In this document: in pieces, positions 1-8,671 of the stretch
Layout: every line of letters begins with the position of its first letter
Numbering within the stretch: the first letter of the stretch is position 1
Assembly: GCA_965213575.1 (NCBI GenBank)
Contig: CBDBZN010000028.1
Span: 1-64,000, forward strand
Source of the DNA: JAUHXS01 sp965213575
Lineage (GTDB): Bacteria; Bacteroidota; Bacteroidia; Chitinophagales; JAUHXS01
DNA length: 64,000 nucleotides
Direction: 5' to 3'
Notes under the pieces: model-generated
Told to the model about the DNA's origin: nothing
The model's database searches: none
Seen by the model: the letters and a program-made list of their open reading frames with translations, nothing else
Made by a program: the position numbers and the translations under genes

Positions 1-86
1 GAATATCTGATATTTATATTGAAACTAAATATCCTTTAGATTTTGGATTATTTAGAAAAATTTTAAATCTTCAATCTTATAATTAA
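1..86 (+). CDS. C-terminal fragment of an unidentified protein (possibly HEPN-domain)
   Basis: An open frame runs in from the left edge and stops with TAA at 84-86, four bases before the next gene's ATG. About 27 residues are visible, including YIETKYPLDF. The pattern 'Y-I-E-T-(R/K)-Y-P' is common near the end of HEPN nucleotide-binding domains, which is the only basis for the guess. The fragment is too short for a firm assignment and the reading frame could be chance. If real, it sits immediately upstream of the FadN-like gene. Confidence 0.3.
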   Translation, partial: ISDIYIETKYPLDFGLFRKILNLQSYN

Positions 87-89
87 CCC

Positions 90-2501
90 ATGAACAGACA
101 CATTAAAAAAGTAGCAGTATTAGGATCAGGCGTAATGGGTTCAAGGATCGCTTGTCATTTTGCAAATGTTGGAGTAGAGGTGCTTCTATTAGATATTATA
201 CCAAGAGAGCTTACTGATGAAGATAAGTCAAAAGGATTTACCCTAGAAAGTAAAGAATATCGAAATAAAATCGTCAATGAAGCTTTACAAAGCACTTATA
301 AATCGAATCCGGCCGCTTTGTATAAAAAATCGTTTGCGAAATATATAACAATCGGCAATTTCGATGATGACATGCCTAAAATCAAAGATGCTGATTGGAT
401 CATTGAAGCCGTTATTGAGAGATTAGATATTAAAAAACAAGTGTTTGAAAAGGTAGAGAAGTACCGTACAAAAGGCACACTGATATCGACCAATACTTCC
501 GGTATTCCTATCCATCTAATGCTCGAAGGTAGAAGTGAAGATTTTCAAAAGCACTTCTGTGGAACACACTTTTTTAATCCTCCAAGATATTTACAACTTT
601 TAGAAATCATTCCCACACCTAAAACCGATCAGGAAGTATTAGACTTTCTCATGCATTACGGTGATTTGTATTTAGGTAAAACGACGGTACTTTGTAAAGA
701 CACACCGGCTTTTATTGCTAACAGAATTGGGGTCTACTCTATCGCTTCCATTTTTCACTTGATGAAAGAACTGGATCTGACGGTGGATGAGATAGATAAA
801 CTAACCGGCCCGATTATCGGCCGGCCAAAATCTGCTACTTTTAGGACTTGCGATGTGGTGGGAATAGATACGTTAGTTAAAGTAACTGATAATTTGTATG
901 AAAGTTGTTCGAACGATGAAGCCCGTGAATTGTTCCAAGTGCCTGCTTACGTTAAAAAGCTAGTAGAAAATAATTGGCTTGGTTCTAAATCCGGACAAGG
1001 ATTCTATAAAAAAGTAAAAGACGAAAAAGGTAAAAGCGATATTTTAAGTTTGGATGTGGAAGCTTTCGAATACACGCCTACCAAGAAAGTCAGTTTTAAA
1101 ACTTATGACCATCTAAAAACTTTTGACCACTTAGATAAAAGACTTCAAGAATCTATAAAAGGATCAGATAAAGCAGCTGAGTTTTATCGAAAATTTCAAT
1201 ATGGTTTGTTTGCTTATGTATCTAATAGAATTCCTGAAATAGCCGATGAAATTTATAAAGTAGATGATGCCTTGCGAACAGGTTTTGGTTGGGAAAGAGG
1301 CCCTTTTGAGACTTGGGATATTATTGGCGTAGAAGCATCCATCAAAGCTATCAAAGAAAGTGGGCACAAAGTTGCGGCTTGGGTGGAGGAGATGATTGCT
1401 GCGGGTAATAAGACCTTCTATATTACAGAAAAAGGAGCTAGAAAATTCTACAATCAAAAGACAAAAACTTATGACCTGGTACCGGGAACAGAAAAAATTA
1501 TCTATCTGAATAACTACCGAACCCATAAAAATATTATTCACCAAAATGAAGGTGTTACGTTATTCGATTTAGGCGACGGTATCTTAAACCTGGAGTTTCA
1601 TACCAAAATGAATACGATGGGTAAAGAAGTGTTGGAAGGTATTAATCATGCCATCGATGTAGCTGAAAAAAGTTATCGTGGATTGGTAATTGGTAACGAA
1701 GGGCCGAACTTTTCAGCAGGTGCGAACTTAGGCATGGTGTTTATGCTGGCTGTTGAACAAGATTACAAACAACTCGATTTTGCTATTTCTACTTTCCAAA
1801 ATACCACAATGAGAGCTCGCTACTCATCCATTCCCGTAGTCGTTGCCCCTCACAGCATGACGTTAGGAGGCGGTTGTGAGCTTTCTCTCCATGCTGATAG
1901 TGTACAGGCAGCCGCAGAAACTTACATTGGTTTGGTAGAAGTCGGTGTTGGTGTGATTCCGGGCGGAGGCGGTACTAAAGAATTTGCATTAAGAGCTTCT
2001 GATGAATATCATAGTAATGGTGATCCTGAATTGCCAACTTTGCAAGAGCGGCTGTTGACCATTGCCATGGCTAAAGTATCTACCTCAGCACATGAAGCGT
2101 ACGATTTAGGAATTTTAAGAGAAGGGATTGACAATATCAGTATTAATAAAAACCGATTGATCACTGATGCTAAAAATAGAGCCTTAGAATTGGCCGATGC
2201 AGGATATACTCAACCAATTCCAAGGACTGATATTAAAGTGCTGGGTAGAGCCGGAATGGGATTATTCTACACCGGAGCAAGTTCTATGAAACGAGCCGGA
2301 TATATCTCTGCACATGATGAACTCATTTCTAAAAAGTTAGCTTATGTCATTTGTGGTGGCGACTTAACCCAGCCGCAAGAAGTTTCTGAACAATATTTAT
2401 TAGATTTAGAAAAAGAAGCTTTCTTAAGTCTCCTAGGTGAAAAGAAAACATTAGAACGAATCGAGCATATGTTGACGAAAGGGAAACCGTTGAGAAATTA
2501 A
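90..2501 (+). CDS. fadN: 3-hydroxyacyl-CoA dehydrogenase / enoyl-CoA hydratase, FadN-like
   Basis: This is a multifunctional fatty acid beta-oxidation enzyme of 803 residues. The N-terminus is the NAD-binding dehydrogenase domain with a Rossmann glycine motif GSGVMGSRIA (residues 12-21) and the HFFNPP catalytic-His segment. Dehydrogenase C-terminal domains follow (FGWERGPFETWD in the second). A crotonase domain fills about residues 490-720, with the oxyanion-hole segment FSAGANL, a catalytic-type Glu in GGGCE (about E597) and another before VGVGVIPGGGG (about E617). Dehydrogenase-first order is that of Bacillus FadN, the reverse of E. coli FadB. The thiolase 0.5 kb downstream would complete the cycle. 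The start is the first ATG; no strong Shine-Dalgarno is seen, which is normal in Bacteroidota. Confidence 0.93.
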   Translation: MNRHIKKVAVLGSGVMGSRIACHFANVGVEVLLLDIIPRELTDEDKSKGFTLESKEYRNKIVNEALQSTYKSNPAALYKKSFAKYITIGNFDDDMPKIKDADWIIEAVIERLDIKKQVFEKVEKYRTKGTLISTNTSGIPIHLMLEGRSEDFQKHFCGTHFFNPPRYLQLLEIIPTPKTDQEVLDFLMHYGDLYLGKTTVLCKDTPAFIANRIGVYSIASIFHLMKELDLTVDEIDKLTGPIIGRPKSATFRTCDVVGIDTLVKVTDNLYESCSNDEARELFQVPAYVKKLVENNWLGSKSGQGFYKKVKDEKGKSDILSLDVEAFEYTPTKKVSFKTYDHLKTFDHLDKRLQESIKGSDKAAEFYRKFQYGLFAYVSNRIPEIADEIYKVDDALRTGFGWERGPFETWDIIGVEASIKAIKESGHKVAAWVEEMIAAGNKTFYITEKGARKFYNQKTKTYDLVPGTEKIIYLNNYRTHKNIIHQNEGVTLFDLGDGILNLEFHTKMNTMGKEVLEGINHAIDVAEKSYRGLVIGNEGPNFSAGANLGMVFMLAVEQDYKQLDFAISTFQNTTMRARYSSIPVVVAPHSMTLGGGCELSLHADSVQAAAETYIGLVEVGVGVIPGGGGTKEFALRASDEYHSNGDPELPTLQERLLTIAMAKVSTSAHEAYDLGILREGIDNISINKNRLITDAKNRALELADAGYTQPIPRTDIKVLGRAGMGLFYTGASSMKRAGYISAHDELISKKLAYVICGGDLTQPQEVSEQYLLDLEKEAFLSLLGEKKTLERIEHMLTKGKPLRN

Positions 2502-2502
2502 A

Positions 2503-2522
2503 CTCCCCTCTTGAGAGGAGAG
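2503..2522. repeat. Small GC-rich hairpin after fadN
   Basis: The first bases after the fadN stop form an imperfect hairpin. CCTCT pairs with AGAGG across a TG loop, and three outer pairs continue beyond one mismatch. There is no T-tract, so it is not a classic intrinsic terminator. The core CCCCTCTT..GAG..GGAG recurs downstream of the gene ending at 57667, which suggests a small dispersed intergenic element. Confidence 0.45.
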
Positions 2523-2564
2523 TAATGAACTCTATTTAAAACAGTTAAATTAAAACTACCTATT

Positions 2565-2957
2565 ATGAAAAAAATACTAATAACCCTAACAACGCTTTTA
2601 ATGAGCTTAACTTATGCTCAAAACAACGTAGTCTACCTAAATGAGGAACAACCCATTACCTCGATTGATCAACTATGCCAATGTGATGCGTCACAAATTG
2701 AAGAAGCAACAATTGTAGTAGATGCACCTCATAAAAATTTATCAACCACGAAGGTGACAGGTAATTCACTTGAAGCCTTAAATATACCGACTAAAATGTC
2801 TCATGGGATTCGGATTTATTTCAAAGACATCAAAGTCAACGATGAAGTAAAAAAAGAGGATCGCTTTAAAATAATGGGGTTGACATCTGTTGTATTTGCA
2901 GTAGGACAATCCAATATTACACCGATCGTGAGTCAACCAACACCAACCAATAAATAA
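2565..2957 (+). CDS. Hypothetical secreted protein
   Basis: A 130-residue protein begins with a clear Sec signal peptide (MKKILITLTTLLMSLTYAQ, cleavage likely after the Ala-Gln region), so it is predicted periplasmic or secreted. The mature part is short and hydrophilic with one DQLCQCD Cys pair and a tail rich in Pro, Thr and Gln. I do not recognise a family. It lies between the FadN-like gene and the thiolase with gaps of 63 and 46 bases, so it may be co-transcribed with them. That is odd for a secreted protein inside a cytoplasmic beta-oxidation pair. Confidence 0.7.
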   Translation: MKKILITLTTLLMSLTYAQNNVVYLNEEQPITSIDQLCQCDASQIEEATIVVDAPHKNLSTTKVTGNSLEALNIPTKMSHGIRIYFKDIKVNDEVKKEDRFKIMGLTSVVFAVGQSNITPIVSQPTPTNK

Positions 2958-3003
2958 ACAAGTACACATAAATTACTTGGCTTTTGACTAAAAATATAAA
3001 CCC

Positions 3004-4179
3004 ATGCAAGAAGCATATATAGTAGCAGGATATCGAACAGCAGTTGGTAAAGCCAATAAAGGCGGGTTTCGATTTATGAGGCCTGATGATTTAGCTGCAC
3101 AAAACATCAAGTACTTACTAGATAAAGTTCCCCAACTCGATCCTAAAAGAGTCGACGACTTAATTGTAGGAAATGCTGTACCCGAAGCAGAACAAGGTAT
3201 GCAGATGGGTAAGATGATCGCCTTGTTAGCTTTACCGGTTGAAACTGCCGGTATGACCGTCAATCGATATTGTGCATCCGGACTGGAAACGATTGCTATT
3301 GCTACAGCAAAAATACGTATGGGTATGGATGATTGTATCATAGCCGGGGGTACGGAATCCATGTCCATGGTGCCTGTAATGGGTTATAAAACAGCGTTAA
3401 ATTATAAGATAGCAGCCAATCACCCTGATTATTATTCTAGCATGGGACTTACCGCAGAATCAGTGGCGGAAGAGTATAATGTATCTAGAGAAGATCAAGA
3501 CGAATTTGCTTATTACTCACATAATAAAGCTTTAGATGCCATCAAAGAAGGAAGATTTAAAGATGAAATAGTGCCTATTACTGTAGAAGAAATAAAAGTA
3601 GTGAATGAGAAAAAAGAAAAGTCTGAATATGTAGTAGATACTGATGAAGGCCCGCGTGCAGGCACTTCCATAGAAGCCTTAGCTAAGTTACGTCCGGTAT
3701 TTGCTGCAGGTGGCAGCGTAACAGCAGGTAATTCTTCTCAAACATCAGATGGAGCTGCTTTTGTTATTGTCATGTCTGAAAAAATGGTAAAAGAATTAAA
3801 TATCGAGCCTATTGCCAGATTGGTATCTTTTGCAGTCGCAGGTGTCCACCCTCGTATCATGGGCGTTGGGCCGATTGAAGCCATTCCTAAAGCTTTAAAA
3901 CAGGCTAATTTAACTTTAAATGACATTGACTTAATCGAACTCAATGAAGCTTTTGCATCCCAATCTTTAGCTATTATTCGTGAATTAGATTTAAACACTG
4001 AAAAACTCAATGTAAACGGTGGTGCAATAGCTCTTGGTCATGCTTTAGGTTCTACCGGCACGCGTTTATCGGTTCAGATTATCAATGAATTGAGAAGAAG
4101 AAATGGCAAATATGGAATGGTTTCTGCTTGTGTGGGGGGCGGACAAGGAATTGCCGGAGTAATTGAGTTGTTGAATTAA
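3004..4179 (+). CDS. fadA: Acetyl-CoA C-acyltransferase (3-ketoacyl-CoA thiolase)
   Basis: This thiolase cleaves 3-ketoacyl-CoA to acetyl-CoA and a shortened acyl-CoA. At 391 residues it has the usual family length. All hallmarks are visible: the nucleophile Cys90 in NRYCASGLETI, the NEAFASQ segment, His346 in GGAIALGHALG, and the second active-site Cys376 in ACVGGGQG. It follows the FadN-like gene in the same direction, an arrangement found in many Bacteroidota, and together they form the dehydrogenase/hydratase plus thiolase unit of beta-oxidation. The start is ATG at 3004; the upstream gene is the small secreted protein. Confidence 0.95.
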   Translation: MQEAYIVAGYRTAVGKANKGGFRFMRPDDLAAQNIKYLLDKVPQLDPKRVDDLIVGNAVPEAEQGMQMGKMIALLALPVETAGMTVNRYCASGLETIAIATAKIRMGMDDCIIAGGTESMSMVPVMGYKTALNYKIAANHPDYYSSMGLTAESVAEEYNVSREDQDEFAYYSHNKALDAIKEGRFKDEIVPITVEEIKVVNEKKEKSEYVVDTDEGPRAGTSIEALAKLRPVFAAGGSVTAGNSSQTSDGAAFVIVMSEKMVKELNIEPIARLVSFAVAGVHPRIMGVGPIEAIPKALKQANLTLNDIDLIELNEAFASQSLAIIRELDLNTEKLNVNGGAIALGHALGSTGTRLSVQIINELRRRNGKYGMVSACVGGGQGIAGVIELLN

Positions 4180-4210
4180 TTTAATATTCGCTTTAACAGA
4201 TTCTACATAC

Positions 4211-4810
4211 TCACTTTTTAATATGTTTCAAAGCTGCCAAATCTTCTTCATGATCTATATCAGATAAAGTGGGCAGTAGTTGATAAGTGAGCTGTAAGTT
4301 TTCGATGTCTTTAAGTGTGTCAGCGCAAACACTTTCTGTACTCCATTGCTTAGCATGAAAAAATTCTCGATATAATTTTTTCATGCCTAATAGATAATAT
4401 CCGCCATCTTCAGCCGGGCCAATTACCACATCATTTTGAGTAAGTAATTTGAAACCATTCTCAACAATTTCACTTGTTAATTCAGCACAGTCACTGCCGA
4501 TGATCATCGCTTGTTCATACCCTTGTAATAAAACGGTTTCAAAAGCATGCTCCATCTTAACACCTAGCTCTCCTTCTTTTTGAACATATTTCATGAAATC
4601 ATCCGATGACCAGTTGTCATCTTCCGCAATTGTTTGGCTGTAAAATAAAAAGCAATCAGCTTCCGTTTTTTGAGCAACGGAGCGTGTATGATCTAATAAC
4701 TGACAATAGACTTCAAGAGCTTTGTCATCCCCAATAGTTTTGGCCAAGCGAGTCTTCACTTTGCCCTTCTCAGGATTTTTAACAAAAATAATTAACGCCC
4801 TTTTTCCCAT
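4211..4810 (-). CDS. TIGR04282-type glycosyltransferase of arsenosugar-like clusters
   Basis: The 199-residue protein matches the DUF2064 / TIGR04282 nucleotide-sugar transferase-like family (CofC/GT-A fold). Supporting segments are the N-terminal FVKNPEKGKVKTRLAKTIG, which resembles a nucleotidyltransferase/GT-A motif, then IIGSDCAEL (the acidic metal-binding region) and GPAEDGGYYLLGMK. Members are typically encoded beside radical SAM ArsS and are proposed to act in arsenosugar biosynthesis. Here the gene is the last of a minus-strand operon, 53 bases after arsS. The exact acceptor is unknown; the family name rests on gene neighbourhood more than on biochemistry. Confidence 0.85.
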   Translation of the reverse strand: MGKRALIIFVKNPEKGKVKTRLAKTIGDDKALEVYCQLLDHTRSVAQKTEADCFLFYSQTIAEDDNWSSDDFMKYVQKEGELGVKMEHAFETVLLQGYEQAMIIGSDCAELTSEIVENGFKLLTQNDVVIGPAEDGGYYLLGMKKLYREFFHAKQWSTESVCADTLKDIENLQLTYQLLPTLSDIDHEEDLAALKHIKK

Positions 4811-4863
4811 TAATAATTAATTGTTATCGAATAAATCTTAAATCCAAAATCGTCAATCGTAAA

Positions 4864-5946
4864 TTACTTGGCCACCTCTCCCCCACAACTAGATCCTGCA
4901 CCTGCAGTACAGCCAAAGCAATGCTGTCCTAAAATGACTTCTCTGTTTTGCAATGCATCAATATCAAAATCTTTAATATGCTTTGAGCCTCGAGTATTTA
5001 CTTTTAAATCTAACATCTGGTTAAAATCACAATCATAAATATAGCCATCCCAACCAATTGATAAAGTATTTCTGCACATTACATTTTTGGCAGCTTCAGG
5101 ATTGTATGCATTAACCAATTTCTCCATATATTCTTCATAATTGCCGGTTTGGATGAGGTACTCTAAAAAACGGCTAATGGGTAAATTAGTGATAGCATAT
5201 AGATTGTTAAATTCTATATTAAAATCTTTTTGCAATTTTTGTTTAAACTGTCGCTCCAGCGTTTTTTGACTACCCGGCAAAAATGCACCGGATGGATTGT
5301 ACACTAAGTTTAAAGGTAATCCACTTCCCTCTTTCCCATAACCCACTTCATTAAGCATCTGCAATGCCTTGATAGACTTATCAAAAACGCCATCTCCACG
5401 CTGGCTATCAGTTTTTTTTGAGGTATAATGCGGCATGGAAGATACTACCTCTACCTTATGTTTTTTATAAAATTCAGGTAAATCATTATACTTTGGATTA
5501 GCTAAAATGATGGTAAGATTACAACGGACAATAAACTGTTTATTTAATTTACTTGCCTCCTCTACAAACCACCTGAAGTTAGGATTCATTTCAGGTGCAC
5601 CGCCGGTCATGTCAATTGTTTTAATGCCATCATGCTTGGCTAACACATCCAGGCATTGTTGCATCGTTTCTTTAGTCATGATCTCCTTACGGTCAGGGCC
5701 AGCATCTACATGACAATGTGAACAAACCTGATTGCACATTTTACCCAAGTTCATTTGAAAAATATCTATCGACGTTGGCTTTAGAGGAAATAAATCGATT
5801 TCTTTTAGTTTATCTTGAAATCGAGGTAACTCTTTTTGGATTATTTCATTTCCATTAAGAACTTTTAATTGATAAGCGGTGTCAGATAAATTATTTTTTC
5901 TGGATTGGAGAGATTTAATTCTTTTCTTCTTTTCTGCTGTTGACAT
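4864..5946 (-). CDS. arsS: Arsenosugar-type radical SAM protein ArsS
   Basis: This is a radical SAM enzyme of the ArsS family (TIGR04167, with a C-terminal DUF3641 region), about 360 residues. The [4Fe-4S] cluster motif is C71-N-Q-V-C75-S-H-C78, the Cx3Cx2C pattern; the GGAPEMNP segment follows as the SAM-binding region. The C-terminal half has a second Cys-rich area (the Cys of VMCRNTL, then DCDFNQ, HCFGC and SSCGGE). In arsenic metabolism ArsS transfers the deoxyadenosyl part of SAM to dimethylarsenite, giving an arsenosugar precursor. The longer reading frame starts at TTG (5949), but ATG at 5946 is the likely start. It is the middle gene of the operon. Confidence 0.92.
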   Translation of the reverse strand: MSTAEKKKRIKSLQSRKNNLSDTAYQLKVLNGNEIIQKELPRFQDKLKEIDLFPLKPTSIDIFQMNLGKMCNQVCSHCHVDAGPDRKEIMTKETMQQCLDVLAKHDGIKTIDMTGGAPEMNPNFRWFVEEASKLNKQFIVRCNLTIILANPKYNDLPEFYKKHKVEVVSSMPHYTSKKTDSQRGDGVFDKSIKALQMLNEVGYGKEGSGLPLNLVYNPSGAFLPGSQKTLERQFKQKLQKDFNIEFNNLYAITNLPISRFLEYLIQTGNYEEYMEKLVNAYNPEAAKNVMCRNTLSIGWDGYIYDCDFNQMLDLKVNTRGSKHIKDFDIDALQNREVILGQHCFGCTAGAGSSCGGEVAK

Positions 5947-5979
5947 CAAAAATTTTTACTTAAACTAAATTTGGTAAGA

Positions 5980-6318
5980 TTACATGGATAGGTCTTTCAC
6001 TTTATTCATCATTTGCACACCATGCACCAATGAAGCTCCACCTCTGATCGCAGCAGCTACATGAACCGCTTCCATCATCTCTTCCTCTGAACAACCTTTC
6101 TCAAGGGTATCGTTAGAATAAGCATCAATACAATATGGGCATTGGACAGCATGTGAAACGGCCAATGCTATTAAAGATTTCTCTCTTGCTGTAAGCGCCC
6201 CTTCTTCAAACACACTACCATAGTAATCAAAGAATTTTTTTCCTAGTTCCGGCTGGAACTCAGTGATATTACCAAATTTTTTTAAATCTTCAGCGTTGTA
6301 ATATGTTTTATTCATCAT
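5980..6318 (-). CDS. Arsenosugar-associated peroxidase-like protein (AhpD/CMD fold)
   Basis: A small carboxymuconolactone decarboxylase/AhpD-like protein carries the redox motif CPYC followed by IDAYSNDTL and a downstream AAIRGGASLVHG helix. NCBI families describe this subtype as the arsenosugar biosynthesis-associated peroxidase-like protein, consistent with its place as first gene of the operon with arsS and a TIGR04282 transferase. The frame could extend to TTG at 6336, but two consecutive ATGs (6318, 6315) are better starts, giving about 112 residues. It may handle thiol or peroxide chemistry around arsenic intermediates; that role is inference. Confidence 0.88.
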   Translation of the reverse strand: MMNKTYYNAEDLKKFGNITEFQPELGKKFFDYYGSVFEEGALTAREKSLIALAVSHAVQCPYCIDAYSNDTLEKGCSEEEMMEAVHVAAAIRGGASLVHGVQMMNKVKDLSM

Positions 6319-6403
6319 TCTTAATTTTGTACGCAATATTAACTATAAACCACCAATAATCGTTCAAACTCGAATGATATACGTTTTTTTTCATCAGAAA
6401 GTT

Positions 6404-6433
6404 TTGTGATAAGTGACTTTAGTTTTATATTTG
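6404..6433 (+). promoter_or_regulatory. Bacteroidota-type promoter for rpsT
   Basis: TTG at 6404-6406 (inside GTTTTG) and TATATTTG at 6426-6433 are separated by exactly 19 bases. This matches the Bacteroidota primary-sigma consensus TTTG-N19-TAnnTTTG. The element ends 56 bases upstream of the rpsT start codon. Confidence 0.75.
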
Positions 6434-6489
6434 CCTCCCTTCTAAAATTTTTAAGAAGTGGTTAAAAAGATTAATTCAAATAAATATTT

Positions 6490-6741
6490 ATGGCTAATCA
6501 TAAATCAGCAGAAAAAAGAGTAAGACAAATAACTAAGCGTAGACTACATAATAGATACTACAAGAAAACTACACGTAACACTATTCAGCAACTTACTGAC
6601 GCTGATAAAAAAGAAGCACAAGAATTATTACCTAAAGCAATAGGTATGATTGATAAGCTTGCCAAAAAGAATTTAATTCATCAAAATAAGGCGGCTCATT
6701 TAAAATCTCAATTAACAAAGTTAGTTGCTAGTAAAGAATAA
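6490..6741 (+). CDS. rpsT: 30S ribosomal protein S20
   Basis: The 83-residue basic protein opens with MANHKSAEKRVRQ and continues with lysine- and arginine-rich helices, as in bacterial S20, which binds 16S rRNA in the small subunit. Length and N-terminus fit the family. It is a single-gene unit with its own promoter (6404-6433) and a strong terminator just after the stop codon. Confidence 0.97.
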   Translation: MANHKSAEKRVRQITKRRLHNRYYKKTTRNTIQQLTDADKKEAQELLPKAIGMIDKLAKKNLIHQNKAAHLKSQLTKLVASKE

Positions 6742-6761
6742 TTTTTATTTAAAAATTCTAT

Positions 6762-6792
6762 AAGCCGATTTATAATAGAGTCGGCTTTTTTT
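6762..6792 (+). terminator. Intrinsic terminator of rpsT
   Basis: AAGCCGA (6762-6768) pairs with TCGGCTT (6781-6787) around a 12-base loop and is followed by a run of T. It lies 20 bases after the rpsT stop codon. Confidence 0.85.
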
Positions 6793-6827
6793 ATGCCTCT
6801 ATGAATGACTAAAATGTAATTCAACTA

Positions 6828-7529
6828 TTGAAAACTGCAAATCCACACTTAAGTATCAAAAATTGGTCAAAAGATGATCGTCCCAGAGAAAAGCTGGAAA
6901 ATTTAGGTGCCCGCTCTCTAAGTAACGCAGAACTTATAGCTATACTGATAGGCTCAGGCACTAAAACCCAATCAGCGGTAGATGTTTCTAAGAATATTAT
7001 GCAAAATTGTCAAAATCACTTGAATAATCTGGGAGTGATGAATATAGCAGACTTAGTTAAATTTAATGGTATCGGGAAGGCTAAAGCAATAACCATCATT
7101 GCTGCAATGGAGTTGGGCAAAAGAAAACAAACAGAAAAAGTTAAGAAAATTATCAAAGTAAAAAGTAGTAATGATGCTTACAATTATATCACGTCAACAT
7201 TATCTGACCTGCCACATGAAGAATTGTGGGTTTTATTCCTGAACAGGGCAAATCACGTTATTTCGAAAGAACGGATTAGCCAAGGCGGAGTAACCGGCAC
7301 AGTAGCAGATGTAAAAATTATAATTAAACACGCTACTGAAAAGCTGGCTAGTGGCATCATCCTGGCACATAATCACCCTTCTGGTAATTTAATAGCAAGC
7401 CAAGCCGATAAAAATCTCACCTCACAAGTTAAAGCTGCTTGTCAACTTTTTGATATAAAATTATTAGACCACTTGATCGTTGGCAAGAAAGCATATTATA
7501 GTTTTACAGATGAAGGGCAATTAGCTTAA
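6828..7529 (+). CDS. radC: RadC family JAB-domain protein
   Basis: At 233 residues this is a standard-length RadC. It has an N-terminal helix-hairpin-helix-like region (DRPREKLENLGARSLSNAEL; FNGIGKAKA) and a C-terminal MPN/JAB metal-binding domain with HNHPSGN, followed by S and D of the JAMM signature. The historical DNA-repair role is disputed; the metalloprotease-like fold is what the sequence shows. The start is TTG at 6828: an in-frame stop lies just upstream and no in-frame ATG precedes the conserved N-terminus. It follows the rpsT terminator. Confidence 0.93.
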   Translation: MKTANPHLSIKNWSKDDRPREKLENLGARSLSNAELIAILIGSGTKTQSAVDVSKNIMQNCQNHLNNLGVMNIADLVKFNGIGKAKAITIIAAMELGKRKQTEKVKKIIKVKSSNDAYNYITSTLSDLPHEELWVLFLNRANHVISKERISQGGVTGTVADVKIIIKHATEKLASGIILAHNHPSGNLIASQADKNLTSQVKAACQLFDIKLLDHLIVGKKAYYSFTDEGQLA

Positions 7530-7664
7530 ATCAAGATTTTATCTTCACAACTAGATTTTTTTGTATTAACTTTTATAGTGGCAATGAATTATTTTCGTTA
7601 ACTTAATGTTTATAAAACAAGCTATACTTAAATATTTATTTGAAATCAATATAATTATATCAAC

Positions 7665-8670
7665 ATGAAAAAGATATTCATTTTTACTTTCGCAATTTCT
7701 TTGTGTTTATTCCTAAATTCTTGTAAAAAAGACATTGAAGGCTGCATGGATAGTGCTGCGAAAAACTTTAATGCGGAAGCTACTACAGATGATGGGAGTT
7801 GTGAATATGCTGTACAAGGCTGTACTGATCCGGAAGCTCAAAATTATAATGCAAATGCCGAAGTAGAAGATAACTCTTGTACTTATTTAGCTTCTACTGA
7901 AACGCAAAAAACGAACAGTAATTATTGAAGATTTTACCGGCGTACAATGTATTTGGTGCCCATGTGGCCATGTAAAGACTGAAGAATATACTGCTACAAA
8001 TCCTAATACTATAGTAATTGCCACTCAGACATCTAGTAATTATGGAATTCCTTATAATGGGCAGGAGGATTTGAGAACACCTTGGGCCGCTGCTTTACAG
8101 TCAAATGCTTCTGTAGCAGGATTTCCTGCAGGTACTATTAATAGAAGAAAAGTTTCAGGAGCTCAACAACCGGGAGGTATGGCTATCACTCTAAGTGGTG
8201 GGCCATGGGAAGCTGCGGCAGACCAAGTTAAACTTGAGGATGCAGAAGTTAATCTTGGAATTTCAACTTCTTTTGATGAATCTACTCTTGAAGTAACGAT
8301 TATTGTTGAAACTTATTATACGTCAGATGTAGATGAGGATTTAAGCATGCAAGTGGCAGTTTTAGAAACTGATCTCAATGTATATCAATCTTCATTTAGG
8401 ATTACTGATAGATGCTCCGGCTCAGGTGGATTTACAGATATTAATTACATACAGGAGCATGTATTAAGAGATTATATTACCGGACAATGGGGTGAAGAAA
8501 TTACTACTTCAACTACTGCCGGCACTCGCACAAAAGCTGAATTTACTTATACAATTGATAGTGATTGGGATGAAGACAATATTGAAATTGTAGCTTTCGT
8601 AAACAAAAGTGTAGGCTCGTTAAAAGGCAGAGGCGAGATATTGAATGCTGCAAAAGTTAATTTAAAATAA
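7665..8670 (+). pseudogene. Omp28-type lipoprotein, interrupted by one frameshift
   Basis: The first part (7665-7928 in frame) encodes a lipoprotein signal peptide ending LNSCKK and two short Cys-containing repeats (GCMDSAAKNFN and GCTDPEAQNYN, each ending with a DxSC segment). At the A6 run 7906-7911 the frame breaks. Reading one base further, the frame continues as KKRTVIIEDFTGVQC-IWCPCGH, the thioredoxin-like start of an Omp28 domain, and stays open to 8670. The intact relative at 12757 has the same VVLIEEFSGVECTNCPKGH segment, which shows the two halves belong together. One surplus A explains the break. It may be a sequencing or assembly indel or a true mutation. The product would be an outer-membrane or periplasmic lipoprotein, function unknown. 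Confidence 0.82.
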
Positions 8671-8671
8671 T

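Noticed and set aside
8071..8670. Independent 199-residue gene starting at TTG 8071
   Set aside because: The same frame is open upstream to the A6 run and encodes the Omp28 CxxC segment there, so this is the 3' part of a frameshifted gene.
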